A DNA stretch of 64,000 nt, taken from contig NZ_AWOR01000044.1 of NCBI RefSeq assembly GCF_000761245.1, positions 1 to 64,000 on the forward strand, read 5' to 3'. Shown piece by piece: positions 44,857 to 53,646 of the stretch. Numbering within the stretch: the stretch's first letter is position 1; each line of letters starts with the position of its first letter. Below the pieces are notes generated by a model, which was not told the origin of the DNA, did no database searches, and saw only the letters and a list, made by a program, of their open reading frames with translations. Source of the stretch: Comamonas testosteroni. GTDB lineage: Bacteria > Pseudomonadota > Gammaproteobacteria > Burkholderiales > Burkholderiaceae_C. A program made the position numbers and the translations under genes.

Positions 44857-46191
44857 ATGGCATTCATGCTCCAAACCGCACCTTCGCTTCTGAATGCCCG
44901 CCAGCAGCTGCTGATCGCCGCCATCGCAGCAGCCCTGCTTGCAGGCTGCGCCACCCGGCCCGAACCTCCTGCGGTGGCCACGCCCGAGCCGGCACCGGCC
45001 GCCAAGGCAGAGCAGGCCACGGGCGAGGCGGCAGCAGCCGAGAACCCCATACAGGCCAGCAACTTCGCGCACTGGAAGCAGGAATTTGCCCCGCGTGCGC
45101 GCGCCGCCGGCATTTCTGAGCGCACGCTGGGCAGTGCCCTGGCCGGTGCCAAGCTGCAGCCCAGCATCGTCAAGCTCGACCGCTCCCAGCCCGAGTTCAC
45201 GCGCACGCCCTGGCAGTATCTGGACAGCGCCGTCTCCGCACAGCGCATCAAGACCGGCAAGCTCAAGATGCAGGAATACGCAGCCAGTCTGCAAGCGGCC
45301 AGCCAGCGTTATGGCGTGCCGGCACCCGTGATTGCAGCCATCTGGGGCATGGAGAGCAACTACGGCAGCAATTTCGGCAGCTTCTCGGCCGTGGATGCAC
45401 TGGCCACTCTCGCCTTCGACGGCCGCCGCGCCGAATGGGCTCAGAAGGAGCTCATTGCCGCGCTGCGCATCATAGACAACGGCGACATCGACGCCGCCCA
45501 TATGATCAGCTCGTGGGCCGGTGCCATGGGCAACACCCAGTTTCTGCCCTCGGTCTTTTTGCAATATGCAGTCGATGCCGATGGAGATGGCCGCCGCGAC
45601 ATCTGGGGCTCCATGGCCGATGTGGCCGCCTCCACCGCCAACTATCTTGCAAGCTCGGGCTGGAACCCCGGCGAGCCCTGGGGCGTTGAAGTGCGCCTGC
45701 CAGCCAATTTCGATTACGCGCGCACCGAGCTTTCCACGCGCCAAAACAGCAATGCCTGGGCTGCAGAAGGCGTGCAAAGCGTCAACGGCCAGGCCTTGCC
45801 CGCGATGGCCGGAGCCAGCATCATTGCACCGGCCGGTGCCCGTGGTCCGGCCTTCATGGTGGGCAGCAACTTCCGCGCCATCCTGCGCTACAACAACTCC
45901 ACCAACTACGCACTCGCCGTGGGCCTGCTTGCATCGCAGCTGGCAGGCAATGGCGGTGTCAGCGCCGAATGGCCACGCGATCTCGGCGCACTCACGCGTG
46001 AGCAGACCCGGGCGCTGCAGACCGCCCTCACCCAGCGCGGCTTTGCCACCGGAGTGGCCGACGGCGTGATGGGTCCGGCCACCCGTGCCGGGCTTCGGCA
46101 GTACCAGCAGAGCCAGGGTCTGGCGGCAGACGGCTACCCCACGCTGGAGCTGCTGCAACGCCTGCAGGTTGGCAATCAGCCTCAAAAATAA
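44857..46191 (+). CDS. Lytic murein transglycosylase, MltB family, with peptidoglycan-binding domain
   Basis: 444 residues. The lipoprotein signal ends in LLAGC, with Cys31 lipidated. The MltB domain has AIWGMESNYGSNFGSF with the catalytic Glu near residue 165, and SSWAGAMGNTQFLPS. The last 60 residues (LTREQTRALQTALTQRGF...GPATRAGLRQYQQSQGLAADGYPT) are a PG_binding_1 domain. It cleaves glycan strands to 1,6-anhydro ends at the outer membrane. The start is 44857 or 44866. Nested repeat copy C and a strong terminator follow. Confidence 0.9.
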   Translation: MAFMLQTAPSLLNARQQLLIAAIAAALLAGCATRPEPPAVATPEPAPAAKAEQATGEAAAAENPIQASNFAHWKQEFAPRARAAGISERTLGSALAGAKLQPSIVKLDRSQPEFTRTPWQYLDSAVSAQRIKTGKLKMQEYAASLQAASQRYGVPAPVIAAIWGMESNYGSNFGSFSAVDALATLAFDGRRAEWAQKELIAALRIIDNGDIDAAHMISSWAGAMGNTQFLPSVFLQYAVDADGDGRRDIWGSMADVAASTANYLASSGWNPGEPWGVEVRLPANFDYARTELSTRQNSNAWAAEGVQSVNGQALPAMAGASIIAPAGARGPAFMVGSNFRAILRYNNSTNYALAVGLLASQLAGNGGVSAEWPRDLGALTREQTRALQTALTQRGFATGVADGVMGPATRAGLRQYQQSQGLAADGYPTLELLQRLQVGNQPQK

Positions 46192-46192
46192 T

Positions 46193-46268
46193 AGCTTTTA
46201 GCGCTTTGTGATCAACGATTTCAATACTAAAACTATCTGAAATCGTTTGACATCAAGCGATTGCAGCT
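46193..46268. repeat. Nested inverted-repeat element, copy C
   Basis: Inner arms AACGATTTCA (46214-46223) and TGAAATCGTT (46238-46247). Outer words AGCT and GCGCTT on the left, AAGCG and AGCT on the right. It overlaps the end of the transglycosylase gene by a few bases. Confidence 0.72.
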
Positions 46269-46276
46269 CACAGAAT

Positions 46277-46312
46277 AAAAGCGCGGCTTCCGATACGGAA
46301 GCCGCGCTTTTT
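46277..46312. terminator. Strong bidirectional terminator, transglycosylase and greB
   Basis: AAAAGCGCGGCTTCCG and CGGAAGCCGCGCTTTT form a 16-bp stem around ATA, with A and T runs on the two sides. It ends both convergent genes. Confidence 0.9.
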
Positions 46313-46326
46313 TGTTGCCGGTGAAC

Positions 46327-46893
46327 TCAGGATCGAGTTGTGGGCTGAGGATAGCTGACGTCCAGAATCTCCAGCATTCGCACACCGGCCGGCGTGGGCA
46401 AGGCCACCTCGTCGCCCACGCGCGCCTTGAGCAGCGCACGCGAAACCGGGGCAATCCAGCTGACCTGGTTCTGAGCGCTGTCCGCCTCGTCAATGCCCAT
46501 GATGGTGATGGTGCGCTCCACGCCCTCGTCATCCACGTAGCTGACCGTGGCGCCAAAAAAGACCTGGTCGCTGCCTGCATGCACGCCAGGGTCGACCACC
46601 TCGGCGATTTCCAGCCGCTTGGTCAGAAAGCGGATGCGGCGATCGATCTCCCGCAGACGCTTTTTGCCATAGAGATAGTCGCCGTTTTCTGAGCGGTCGC
46701 CGTTGCTGGCCGCCCAGTGCACGATCTCCACGATCTTGGGGCGCTCGTTGTCGATCAGATCCAGCAGCTCGTCCTTGATGCGCTGGTAGCCCCGAGGCGT
46801 GATGTAGTTCTTGCCGCCCGCGGGCAATGGCGGCAGAGCGCCGACGTCATCATCGTCGTCGCCGTCCGATTCTTTGGTGAAAGCCTTGCTCAT
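46327..46893 (-). CDS. greB: Transcription elongation factor GreB
   Basis: 188 residues. An acidic N-terminal extension (SDGDDDDD) precedes the GreA/GreB coiled coil with SENGDYLYGKKRLREIDRRIRFLTKRLEIAEVVD. The C-terminal FKBP-like domain ends with PTPAGVRMLEILDVSYP. YLYGKKR is the GreB rather than GreA form. It rescues backtracked RNA polymerase by stimulating RNA cleavage. The ATG at 46893 is used; the frame extending into the tRNA gene is not coding. Confidence 0.94.
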   Translation of the reverse strand: MSKAFTKESDGDDDDDVGALPPLPAGGKNYITPRGYQRIKDELLDLIDNERPKIVEIVHWAASNGDRSENGDYLYGKKRLREIDRRIRFLTKRLEIAEVVDPGVHAGSDQVFFGATVSYVDDEGVERTITIMGIDEADSAQNQVSWIAPVSRALLKARVGDEVALPTPAGVRMLEILDVSYPQPTTRS

Positions 46894-46955
46894 GAGGCCG
46901 ATCTTCACACAGATCGGGGCCTGATCTGGCCAGGGCTCGTCAAAGCCCGGAAACG

Positions 46956-46989
46956 AAAAAGCCTCAGAACCTTGCAGTTCTGAGGCTTG
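46956..46989 (-). terminator. Terminator of tRNA-Arg copy 1
   Basis: AAGCCTCAGAA and TTCTGAGGCTT arms around CCTTGCAG, with the T run on the minus strand. It follows the tRNA by a few bases. Confidence 0.8.
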
Positions 46990-46994
46990 TCGTT

Positions 46995-47071
46995 TGGTGC
47001 GGCTGGCAGGAATCGAACCCACGACCCCTTGGTTCGTAGCCAAGTACTCTATCCAGCTGAGCTACAGCCGC
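46995..47071 (-). tRNA. tRNA-Arg(ACG), copy 1 of a tandem trio
   Basis: 77 nt with encoded CCA. Acceptor GCGGCTG, D-loop GCTCAGCTGGATAGAGTA, anticodon loop CTACGAA (anticodon ACG) and T-loop GGTTCGATTCC all fold normally. The ACG anticodon would need A34-to-inosine editing (TadA). A TATAAT-like box lies about 10 bp upstream on the minus strand. Confidence 0.97.
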
Positions 47072-47179
47072 TAAGCCTCGAATTATATACAGATTCTGAG
47101 GGCGCTCGGTAAAAACCCGAATTTTTCTTCAAAGACACTAAACTGCCATCAGTCCGGCGAAGCACACACGGCAGAAACG

Positions 47180-47213
47180 AAAAAGCCTCAGAACTTTGCA
47201 GTTCTGAGGCTTG
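47180..47213 (-). terminator. Terminator of tRNA-Arg copy 2
   Basis: The same AAGCCTCAGAA/TTCTGAGGCTT hairpin as in copy 1, with one loop base different (CTTTGCAG). Confidence 0.8.
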
Positions 47214-47218
47214 TCGTT

Positions 47219-47295
47219 TGGTGCGGCTGGCAGGAATCGAACCCACGACCCCTTGGTTCGTAGCCAAGTACTCTATCCAGCTGAGCTACAGCCGC
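47219..47295 (-). tRNA. tRNA-Arg(ACG), copy 2
   Basis: Identical in sequence to copy 1, 77 nt with CCA, anticodon ACG. Confidence 0.97.
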
Positions 47296-47403
47296 TAAGC
47301 CTCGAATTATATACAGATTCTGAGGGCGCTCGGTAAAAACCCGAATTTTTCTTCAAAGACACTAAACTGCCATCAGTCCGGCGAAGCACACACGGCAGAA
47401 ACG

Positions 47404-47437
47404 AAAAAGCCTCAGAACTTTGCAGTTCTGAGGCTTG
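47404..47437 (-). terminator. Terminator of tRNA-Arg copy 3
   Basis: The same hairpin as for copy 2. Confidence 0.8.
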
Positions 47438-47442
47438 TCGTT

Positions 47443-47519
47443 TGGTGCGGCTGGCAGGAATCGAACCCACGACCCCTTGGTTCGTAGCCAAGTACTCTAT
47501 CCAGCTGAGCTACAGCCGC
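47443..47519 (-). tRNA. tRNA-Arg(ACG), copy 3
   Basis: Identical to copies 1 and 2. It is the promoter-proximal copy on the minus strand. Its upstream flank keeps the TATATAATTCGAGG box but then differs from the other two, marking the edge of the repeat. Confidence 0.97.
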
Positions 47520-47667
47520 TAAGCCTCGAATTATATACTTATTTTTTAGCCTGCAGGAAAGTCCCCCAGATTTTTCAAATTCCGGGCGCCGCTGCGCGCG
47601 TGCAACCACATGAAAAGCCTGATTCCAAGCACATGCATATGCGCTAATCTTGAGCGCTGAAACCGGT

Positions 47668-47688
47668 CCGCCAGCAAGCTGCTGGCGG
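47668..47688. repeat. Inverted repeat upstream of the MocR-family regulator gene
   Basis: CCGCCAGC-AAGCT-GCTGGCGG, perfect 8-bp arms, about 108 bp before the proposed start codon. It has no T run, so it may be an operator; it does not resemble the TauR-type motif. Confidence 0.4.
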
Positions 47689-47795
47689 CCTCTGCGATGT
47701 CGCGTTCATGGACCCTAAAGAGCCAGACCCCGCGCGTCAGGGGCGCCGGTCGCTCCAGGCCACCACGGGCTGCGGCAGTGCATTCAGAACCATCA

Positions 47796-49319
47796 ATGAC
47801 GACAGACAGAAAACAGGCCTCGCCTTCGATTCCTCCATCCGTGGCCATGTGGGAGCAGTTGTTTCGCCGCAGCGCCAGGCCCTCGCTGAGCCTTCAGGGC
47901 CAGATTCGCGAAATGCTGGTCGATGCCATCCTCGCCGGCATTCTCGCGCCCGGTGATGCCATCCCCTCAAGTCGAGAACTGGCCAAGCTGCTGGGCGTGG
48001 GCCGCATCACCGTGGTCATGGCCTACCAGCAGTTGACCGAAGAGGCCTTTTTGCTGAGTCGCGAGAGAAAAGGCCATTTCATCCATCCCGACGTGCTGCA
48101 GGGCCGCACGGCCGAACGCACACCGGGCAGCGGCAGAAGCTCGGACGCTGAGGCGCGCACGGACTGGTCGCGCCGCCTGTGGCTGCGCCCCAGCCTGCAG
48201 CGCAGCATCGTGAAGGAAGACGACTGGCAGCAGTTCCCCTATCCGTTTCTCTACGGCCAGTTCGACAAGGACTTGTTTCCCACGGCCGCCTGGCGCGAGT
48301 GCTGCCTCAAGTCCCTGGGCGTGCTGGACATCCGCATGTGGGCGCCCGATCACATCAACCGCGACGACGACAGCCTCATCCAGCAGGTGCAGACCAAGAT
48401 CCTGCCGCGCCGCGGCGTCTGGGCGTCACCCGACGAAATCATCATCACCGTCGGCGCCCAGCATGCGCTGTACATGGTGGCCGATCTGCTGATGCGCGAG
48501 GGCACCTCCATCGGCATCGAAAACCCCTGCTACCCCGATGCGCGCAATATCTTCAGCAGCCGCACCTCGCAGGTCATCCCGATCGGCGTGGATGGCGATG
48601 GACTGCCTATAGTCAATGCCATGCGCAAGCTCGAGTACCTCTACGTCACGCCCAGCCATCAGTGCCCCACCGGCGTCACCATGCCGCTGGAGCGGCGAGA
48701 AGCCTTGCTCGAAGCCGCACAAAAGCACGATCTCATCATCATCGAGGACGACTACGAAAGCGAAAGCAGCTTCGACGAACAACCCATCCCGGCACTCAAA
48801 AGCCTGGACCGCAACAACCGCGTGATCTATATCGGCAGTCTGTCCAAGAGTCTGGCACCCGGCCTTCGCGTGGGCTATATCGTGGCCCCCCCCGAGCTGG
48901 TCAAGGAGCTGCGTGCCCTGCGCCGTCTGATGATCCGCCATCCGTCCACCTTCATCCAGCGCACATTGGCCATGTTCATCTCGCTGGGCCACTACGAAGC
49001 CCAGCTGCGCCGCCTGGGCCAGGCCCAGAAAGAGCGTCATGCCGAGCTGACGGCAGCCATGGCTCGCTACCTGCCCCAATGTCGCATCACGCCGGTACGC
49101 GGCGGCGGCTCGTGCTGGGTGCAACTGCCCGAGCATGTGCCCGCGCAGGCACTGGCACGCCAGGCCGCCGAGCATGGAGTGCTGATCGAGCCCGGCGATG
49201 TGTTCTTCACCTCCCCTCGCAACACGGGCAACTTCATACGCCTGGGCTACCAGTCCATTCCTGCGGCACAAATCTCCCAGGGCATCAAGGCCCTGGCAGA
49301 AGCCATGCACTGCATGTAG
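47796..49319 (+). CDS. tauR: MocR-family (GntR-aminotransferase) regulator, TauR-like
   Basis: 507 residues. Residues 18-90 are a GntR winged helix (SLSLQGQIREMLVDAILAGIL...SSRELAKLLGVGRITVVMAYQQL). The remainder is a class I aminotransferase-like domain. NPCYPD and EDDYESE are present, and the PLP lysine is in YIGSLSKSLAPGLRVGY. TauR of Rhodobacter is of this family and activates taurine genes. Here the gene heads a taurine locus whose three promoters share a TauR-like direct repeat, so I infer the same role. The start is uncertain (47796 or 47847). Confidence 0.75.
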   Translation: MTTDRKQASPSIPPSVAMWEQLFRRSARPSLSLQGQIREMLVDAILAGILAPGDAIPSSRELAKLLGVGRITVVMAYQQLTEEAFLLSRERKGHFIHPDVLQGRTAERTPGSGRSSDAEARTDWSRRLWLRPSLQRSIVKEDDWQQFPYPFLYGQFDKDLFPTAAWRECCLKSLGVLDIRMWAPDHINRDDDSLIQQVQTKILPRRGVWASPDEIIITVGAQHALYMVADLLMREGTSIGIENPCYPDARNIFSSRTSQVIPIGVDGDGLPIVNAMRKLEYLYVTPSHQCPTGVTMPLERREALLEAAQKHDLIIIEDDYESESSFDEQPIPALKSLDRNNRVIYIGSLSKSLAPGLRVGYIVAPPELVKELRALRRLMIRHPSTFIQRTLAMFISLGHYEAQLRRLGQAQKERHAELTAAMARYLPQCRITPVRGGGSCWVQLPEHVPAQALARQAAEHGVLIEPGDVFFTSPRNTGNFIRLGYQSIPAAQISQGIKALAEAMHCM

Positions 49320-49330
49320 AGGCGCAAAAA

Positions 49331-49360
49331 AAAGCCCCGGACTCAAGGTCCGGGGCTTTT
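49331..49360. terminator. Bidirectional terminator between tauR-like gene and permease gene
   Basis: GCCCCGGAC-TCAAG-GTCCGGGGC with A and T runs on both sides, between two convergent genes. Confidence 0.88.
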
Positions 49361-49370
49361 GCGGGTCTCA

Positions 49371-50807
49371 TCAATTCTTGCGCAGCTTGGGCGGCGCCAG
49401 CTCGTCGAGCAGGCTCTCTGGATTCACCCCGCGTCGCAGCGTCTGGCGCACGCCATAGGCAATCAGCAAGATGCACAGGCTGGCCACACCCAGGGCCAGC
49501 GGCGTGCGCTGTTCGGGAATGAAGCCCATGGCCACCACGATGGACAGCATGCCCGCAATCGCCAGCCAGGTCAGATAAGGGAAGCACCACATGCGCACCT
49601 TGAGCAGATGCGGCGCCTCGTTCTCCAATCGATAGCGCAGGCGCAGCTGGGAAATCGCAATCAGGATATAGACAAAGATGGCAACCGTTCCGTAGGAGTT
49701 CACGAGAAAGGCGAACACCTTGTCGGGCGACAGATAGGACATGACGATGGCACCGTAGCCGAACAATGTAGCCACCAAGATCGCGTACACGGGCACGCCG
49801 TTGCGGCTGACCTGGGCCAGCACCTTGGGCGCATCGCCGCGTCGCGTCAGCGCAAACAGCATGCGCGAAGAAGCATAGAGCCCGGAGTTGAGCGCCGACA
49901 GCACGGCGGTCAGCACCACTGCATTCATGATCTGTGCAGCCGCCGGCACGCCCATGGCATCGAGAGCGCTGACATAGGGCATGGACATACCGGTGGAGTT
50001 CCATGGCACCAGGCAGGCCACCAGCAGCACCGATCCCACGTAGAACACCAGCACGCGCAGGATGACCGAATTCGTGGCCTTGGCCACGGCCTTCTGGGGC
50101 TCAGCGGTTTCGGCGGCGGCAATCGTCACGATCTCCGCGCCGAAATAGAAGCCGGTCGCGGCCACGGCGCCCGTGAGCACAGGAACAATGCCGTTGGGCA
50201 TGAAGCCGCCGTTCTGGCTCAGATTGGCGACATGCATTCCGCCGCTCCCCGGGGTCAGGCCCAGCACATAGACACCGGCGATGAACAGAAACACCACGAT
50301 GGCGGCCACTTTCACGGAAGCCAGCCAGAACTCGCATTCGCCAAAGGATTTGACCGAGACCAGATTGGTCAGCGTCATCATGATCAGCAGGACCAGGCTG
50401 ATGCTCCAGGCCGGCACGTCGGGTAGCCAGTAGCGCACCAGCTCGGCCCCCGCCACCGCTTCGATCGCCACGACGATGACCCAGAAATACCAGTACATCC
50501 AGCCCGTCAGAAATCCCGCCAGCTGACCGACGGCGGGCCGATCGCGCCATGCTTCCCGGGCGTACTCGTAAAAGGAGCCCCCCGTCATGGAGCAGGCCAT
50601 CTCGCCCAGCATGCGCATGACCAGCACCACCAGCAGGCCGGTGATCAGAAAAGAGATGACGGCCGCCGGCCCGGCCGACTTGATGACCACGCCGCTGCCA
50701 ACGAAAAGCCCGGCACCGATGACGCCGCCCAGGGCAATCATGGTCATGTGCCGCTGCTTGAGACTGTGCGACAGCCCGTCCGGCGACGAATGCGGATTTC
50801 CAATCAT
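49371..50807 (-). CDS. APC-family amino acid permease
   Basis: 478 residues, about twelve membrane helices. The N-terminus has the amino-acid transporter signature HMTMIALGGVIGAGLFVGSG. SFYEYAREAWRDRPAVGQLAGFLTGWMYWYFWV and the central ATGFYFGAEIVTIAAAETAEP follow, as in GabP/AnsP/ProY-type carriers. It imports an amino acid by proton symport. Set between tauR and tauX, it may carry taurine, a structural relative of GABA and beta-alanine, or a related compound; this is inference. AGGAGA precedes ATG 50807. Confidence 0.88.
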   Translation of the reverse strand: MIGNPHSSPDGLSHSLKQRHMTMIALGGVIGAGLFVGSGVVIKSAGPAAVISFLITGLLVVLVMRMLGEMACSMTGGSFYEYAREAWRDRPAVGQLAGFLTGWMYWYFWVIVVAIEAVAGAELVRYWLPDVPAWSISLVLLIMMTLTNLVSVKSFGECEFWLASVKVAAIVVFLFIAGVYVLGLTPGSGGMHVANLSQNGGFMPNGIVPVLTGAVAATGFYFGAEIVTIAAAETAEPQKAVAKATNSVILRVLVFYVGSVLLVACLVPWNSTGMSMPYVSALDAMGVPAAAQIMNAVVLTAVLSALNSGLYASSRMLFALTRRGDAPKVLAQVSRNGVPVYAILVATLFGYGAIVMSYLSPDKVFAFLVNSYGTVAIFVYILIAISQLRLRYRLENEAPHLLKVRMWCFPYLTWLAIAGMLSIVVAMGFIPEQRTPLALGVASLCILLIAYGVRQTLRRGVNPESLLDELAPPKLRKN

Positions 50808-50996
50808 TTTTGTCTCCTGTCTTGCCGGCCTGGAAATGCCGGTCGCCACGGCTTTATGTATCTGGTTGTGCCTTGCTGCTCATGCAGGCCGTTGCCGTGA
50901 TCGTTCAGTTATCTGCTTAAAAATTGTTGAGCGAAGCCATGCGTGCAGCGGACCTTGCCGTGAGACAAAGAGGCGCGCACGCACACCAGGCTCGTG

Positions 50997-51395
50997 TCAG
51001 GAAAGCGCTACAGGTGGACGATCCTTGCGGTAGGCGTTCTTGACGGCGATCTTGCCGTCGCGGAAGGTGAACACATCGACCATGCGAGCTTCCACACGCA
51101 GGCCATCGGCCTTGGTGCCTTTGAAGGTGCTCTCCGAAACGCCGCGCGAGCCTTGCACAAAATGCTCTCCATCCACCCAGGCTGCATCGGGGAATGCCTG
51201 CCAGGCCAGCTGAAAGCCCTCACGCACGGCTTCACGCCCCACAAAGCTGCGCCCCATCAGATCAGGGCCGGCAACGGCGTGAAACTCGCATTCGTCGGCC
51301 ATGAAGTCCATCAATGCATCAATGTCATGCCGATTCCACGCGTCGGAGAAACGCGCCAGGAACTGGACGTCGGGTTGGGATTCTTGCTTGTTCAT
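50997..51395 (-). CDS. tauX: NTF2/SnoaL-like protein, probable taurine dehydrogenase small subunit TauX
   Basis: 132 residues of the NTF2-like fold, with FSDAWNRHDIDALMDFMADECEFHAVAGPDLMG, GREAVREGFQLAWQAFPDAAW and VFTFRDGKIAVKNAYRKDRPP. As I recall, TauX of taurine dehydrogenase (TauXY) is an NTF2-like protein of this size and style. The TauY-like flavoprotein is encoded nearby on the other strand, and its promoter carries the same regulatory repeat, which supports the pairing. GGAG precedes the ATG. In described clusters tauX and tauY are adjacent and co-directional; here they diverge. Confidence 0.72.
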   Translation of the reverse strand: MNKQESQPDVQFLARFSDAWNRHDIDALMDFMADECEFHAVAGPDLMGRSFVGREAVREGFQLAWQAFPDAAWVDGEHFVQGSRGVSESTFKGTKADGLRVEARMVDVFTFRDGKIAVKNAYRKDRPPVALS

Positions 51396-51511
51396 ATGCT
51401 CTCCAGATTGCTGTCATGTCATGGGGGCCGACCGTTGCAAAAGCGCCCCCTTTTGATCGAAAAATGCCTGAAATTCCGATGGCTCATGGTAGGTAGCACT
51501 GGCTCCATTTC

Positions 51512-51544
51512 GTAGGACCAGTTGCCGGCTATCGTTAAGTCCAA
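51512..51544 (-). promoter_or_regulatory. TauR-type bipartite direct repeat, tauX promoter
   Basis: Minus strand: TTGGACTTAACGAT, 6 bp, then CAACTGGTCCTAC. Half-sites start 23 bp apart (51544 and 51521). A TACCAT -10-like hexamer starts 30 bp after the second half (51491-51486). The tauA promoter has the same words at the same spacing. Confidence 0.75.
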
Positions 51545-51985
51545 GACCTTGCCGCGCAAGGCGCGGATCCCTCGTGAAATGACGGCGGCGCGCACCGCAA
51601 GATGCCTTGAAAAAGTCCGCTTCTCCTCTGAGCGCGACGCTGTGTCGCAGCTCTTGCACAGGCACACCGAAGCCCGTGGGCAAACGCCTCTTCGGCCGCT
51701 TCATTTAGGTGAAAACGATAGGAGAGCATCAACACGCTCAATGCGGTCATCGCCGCCACAGGCGCAGGGATTGCTTGCAGCCACACCCGCTGGCTGCACA
51801 GGTTGCGGTGAACTCCAATGCATCCCCCTGAGGTTGCGACCGGCACAGCCTCGTCATGCCGGCCTGGAGCAGGCCAGCGTGCAGCCCCGCCCGGCGAGCG
51901 CGGCTCGATGCGTAGCCCGGTTTGCAGGAGGCGCTTCGCAGCCCGTCTGAGGCAATCCTAAGAATCGGGCGACCAGGCTTGCGCT

Positions 51986-52020
51986 CTGGCTCCATCAAAA
52001 CCTTCGCCGTGGCCCTAACC
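51986..52020 (+). promoter_or_regulatory. TauR-type bipartite direct repeat, tauY promoter (weaker)
   Basis: CTGGCTCCATC and GTGGCCCTAACCAG, half-sites 23 bp apart. The second half continues as GCTGCGCAAGG, identical to the tauA promoter. A TATGCT -10-like hexamer lies 31 bp after the second half (52040). Confidence 0.6.
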
Positions 52021-52159
52021 AGCTGCGCAAGGGGCTGGCTATGCTGCTCTGGACCCCGCAAGCAGTGGCCTGCAACGGCATCTGCATTGACTTTGCGTCC
52101 ATCAATTCCATAGCAATAGAGCGCCGCTTCAAACGCAGCCACACCAGGAGACGAGCACC

Positions 52160-53581
52160 ATGAAAGCCGAGGACATCCGCCCCAGCCATCTGAATCCATA
52201 CGACCCGCAATACGACCCCCTGGTTGCCAGAAACCCCGGACATGGGGCCGGCTACGCTCCGACCTACTGGGTAGGAACAGCAGGCCGGCCGCCCGAGGAC
52301 GATGGTCCGGTCTGCGGCGACATGGAAGCCGATGTGGTCATCGTGGGCTCGGGCTTCACGGGCCTGTCCACTGCGCTGTTTCTGGCCCGCGAACACGGCA
52401 TTCGCGCCGTGGTTCTCGAAGCCAACCAGAGCGCCTGGGGCTGCACCAGCCGCAACGGCGGCCAGGGCCAGAATGCCAGCGGCCGCCTCTATCGCTCGCA
52501 GTGGATAGAGCGCTGGGGCAAGGACACCGCCCTGAAGCTGGATGCGGAAATCCGCGAAGGATTCGACACGTTCAAAAAACTGGTGGCGGAGTTTCCAGAA
52601 TGCGAGCCACAACCAGGAGGGCATCTGTATATCGCCCACCGCGACAGGAAAATGGATTTTCTGCGCAACGAGACCCGCATCATGCGCGAAGTCTTCGGCT
52701 ACGACGCCCGCATACTCAGCGTCGACGCCGTGCGCCGCGACTATGTCGATGACGCCGACTGCCGTGGCGCGATGCACGAGCCCGACGGCATTGGCGTGCA
52801 TCCGCTCAAGCTGGCATTCGGCTATCTGCGCAAGGCCCGCGAACTGGGGGTGAAGGTGCATCCCGCCAGTCCCGTGCTGGGCATGGAAACGCGCAACGGC
52901 GTGCACTACCTCAAGACACCGGGCGGCACGGTCAAGGCACGCGCCGTCGGCTTTGCCACCGGCGGCTACACCAGCAACGGCCTGCACCCCAGCCTGCGCT
53001 CGAAGATCATGCCGATTCTCTCGAACTCGCTGGTCACCCGGCCCCTGACGGAAGAAGAGCTGGCCGCCACCAACTTCAAGACCACGCAAGTCATCACCGA
53101 CACCCGTACGTTGCGCTTTTACTACCGCAAGCTGCCCGACAACCGCGTGCAGATCGGCAGCCGCAGCGCCGTCACCGGCGCCGACGCGCCCAATCCGGTC
53201 CATATGGCCAAGCTGGTCGAGGGCCTGCACCACAAGTTCCCGGCCCTCAAGGGAATCCAGGTGGACTACTCCTGGTGGGGCTGGGTCGATGTGAGCCACG
53301 ACATGATGCCGCGCATCACCCAGCCCGATCCAAGGGAAAGCGTCTTCTATGCGGTCGGCTATGGCGGCAATGGCGTGTCTTTTTCTGCGCATGCAGGCCG
53401 GCGCATGGCCCAGCGCATCGCAGGCCAGAAGATCAAGGCCTTCGAGTTGCCAATCTACAACTCATCGCTCGAATATCCGAATGTGTTCAATATGGTGCGC
53501 TCGGAGGCATTTGCACCATTTCGCCGCATGGGCCAGCGCTTTCTCTACCACTGGTATCACATGAACGACGAGAAGAACTGA
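52160..53581 (+). CDS. tauY: FAD-dependent oxidoreductase, probable taurine dehydrogenase large subunit TauY
   Basis: 473 residues, DAO family. The FAD-binding Rossmann motif is VVIVGSGFTGLSTALFLAREHGIRAVVLEAN near residue 55, followed by WGCTSRNGGQ (flavin contact). The C-terminal YAVGYGGNGVSFSAHAGRRMAQ closes the FAD site. The family includes gamma-glutamylputrescine oxidase. The taurine setting and the shared promoter motif favour TauY, which oxidises taurine to sulfoacetaldehyde and ammonia with a cytochrome c acceptor. AGGAG precedes the ATG. A terminator follows at 53617-53646, so it is a separate unit from tauABC. Confidence 0.78.
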   Translation: MKAEDIRPSHLNPYDPQYDPLVARNPGHGAGYAPTYWVGTAGRPPEDDGPVCGDMEADVVIVGSGFTGLSTALFLAREHGIRAVVLEANQSAWGCTSRNGGQGQNASGRLYRSQWIERWGKDTALKLDAEIREGFDTFKKLVAEFPECEPQPGGHLYIAHRDRKMDFLRNETRIMREVFGYDARILSVDAVRRDYVDDADCRGAMHEPDGIGVHPLKLAFGYLRKARELGVKVHPASPVLGMETRNGVHYLKTPGGTVKARAVGFATGGYTSNGLHPSLRSKIMPILSNSLVTRPLTEEELAATNFKTTQVITDTRTLRFYYRKLPDNRVQIGSRSAVTGADAPNPVHMAKLVEGLHHKFPALKGIQVDYSWWGWVDVSHDMMPRITQPDPRESVFYAVGYGGNGVSFSAHAGRRMAQRIAGQKIKAFELPIYNSSLEYPNVFNMVRSEAFAPFRRMGQRFLYHWYHMNDEKN

Positions 53582-53616
53582 TCCTTGCAGCCGCCGTCCG
53601 GCTGCACGTAACGAAG

Positions 53617-53646
53617 AGCACCTTCCGCCAGGAAGGTGCTTTTTTT
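53617..53646 (+). terminator. Terminator after tauY
   Basis: AGCACCTTCC-GCCA-GGAAGGTGCT hairpin followed by six T, 35 bp past the tauY stop. Confidence 0.9.

Larger units (their letters stand above)
46995..47519 (-). repeat. 224-bp tandem repeat carrying tRNA-Arg(ACG)
   Basis: The tRNA starts at 46995, 47219 and 47443, exactly 224 bp apart. Each unit holds the tRNA, its terminator, a TATAAT-like box and a 147-bp spacer. The spacers look identical, so the amplification is recent or kept uniform by gene conversion. Confidence 0.93.
51396..52159. other. 764-bp divergent regulatory region between tauX and tauY
   Basis: No credible gene. It holds one TauR-type site pointing at tauX (51512-51544) and a weaker one pointing at tauY (51986-52020). 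About 440 bp between them show nothing I recognise. Confidence 0.7.

Noticed and set aside
46995..47519. Regular 224-bp repeat considered as a CRISPR-like array
   Set aside because: The repeats are tRNA genes with identical spacers and terminators. CRISPR arrays have short repeats and unique spacers.
50808..50996. TauR-type site before the permease gene
   Set aside because: I looked for CTGGACYTAA-like half-sites with 23-bp spacing on the minus strand and found none.
51747..52199. 150-codon open frame in the tauX-tauY gap
   Set aside because: It overlaps the proposed tauY promoter and start, has no ribosome site, and its sequence resembles no family I know.
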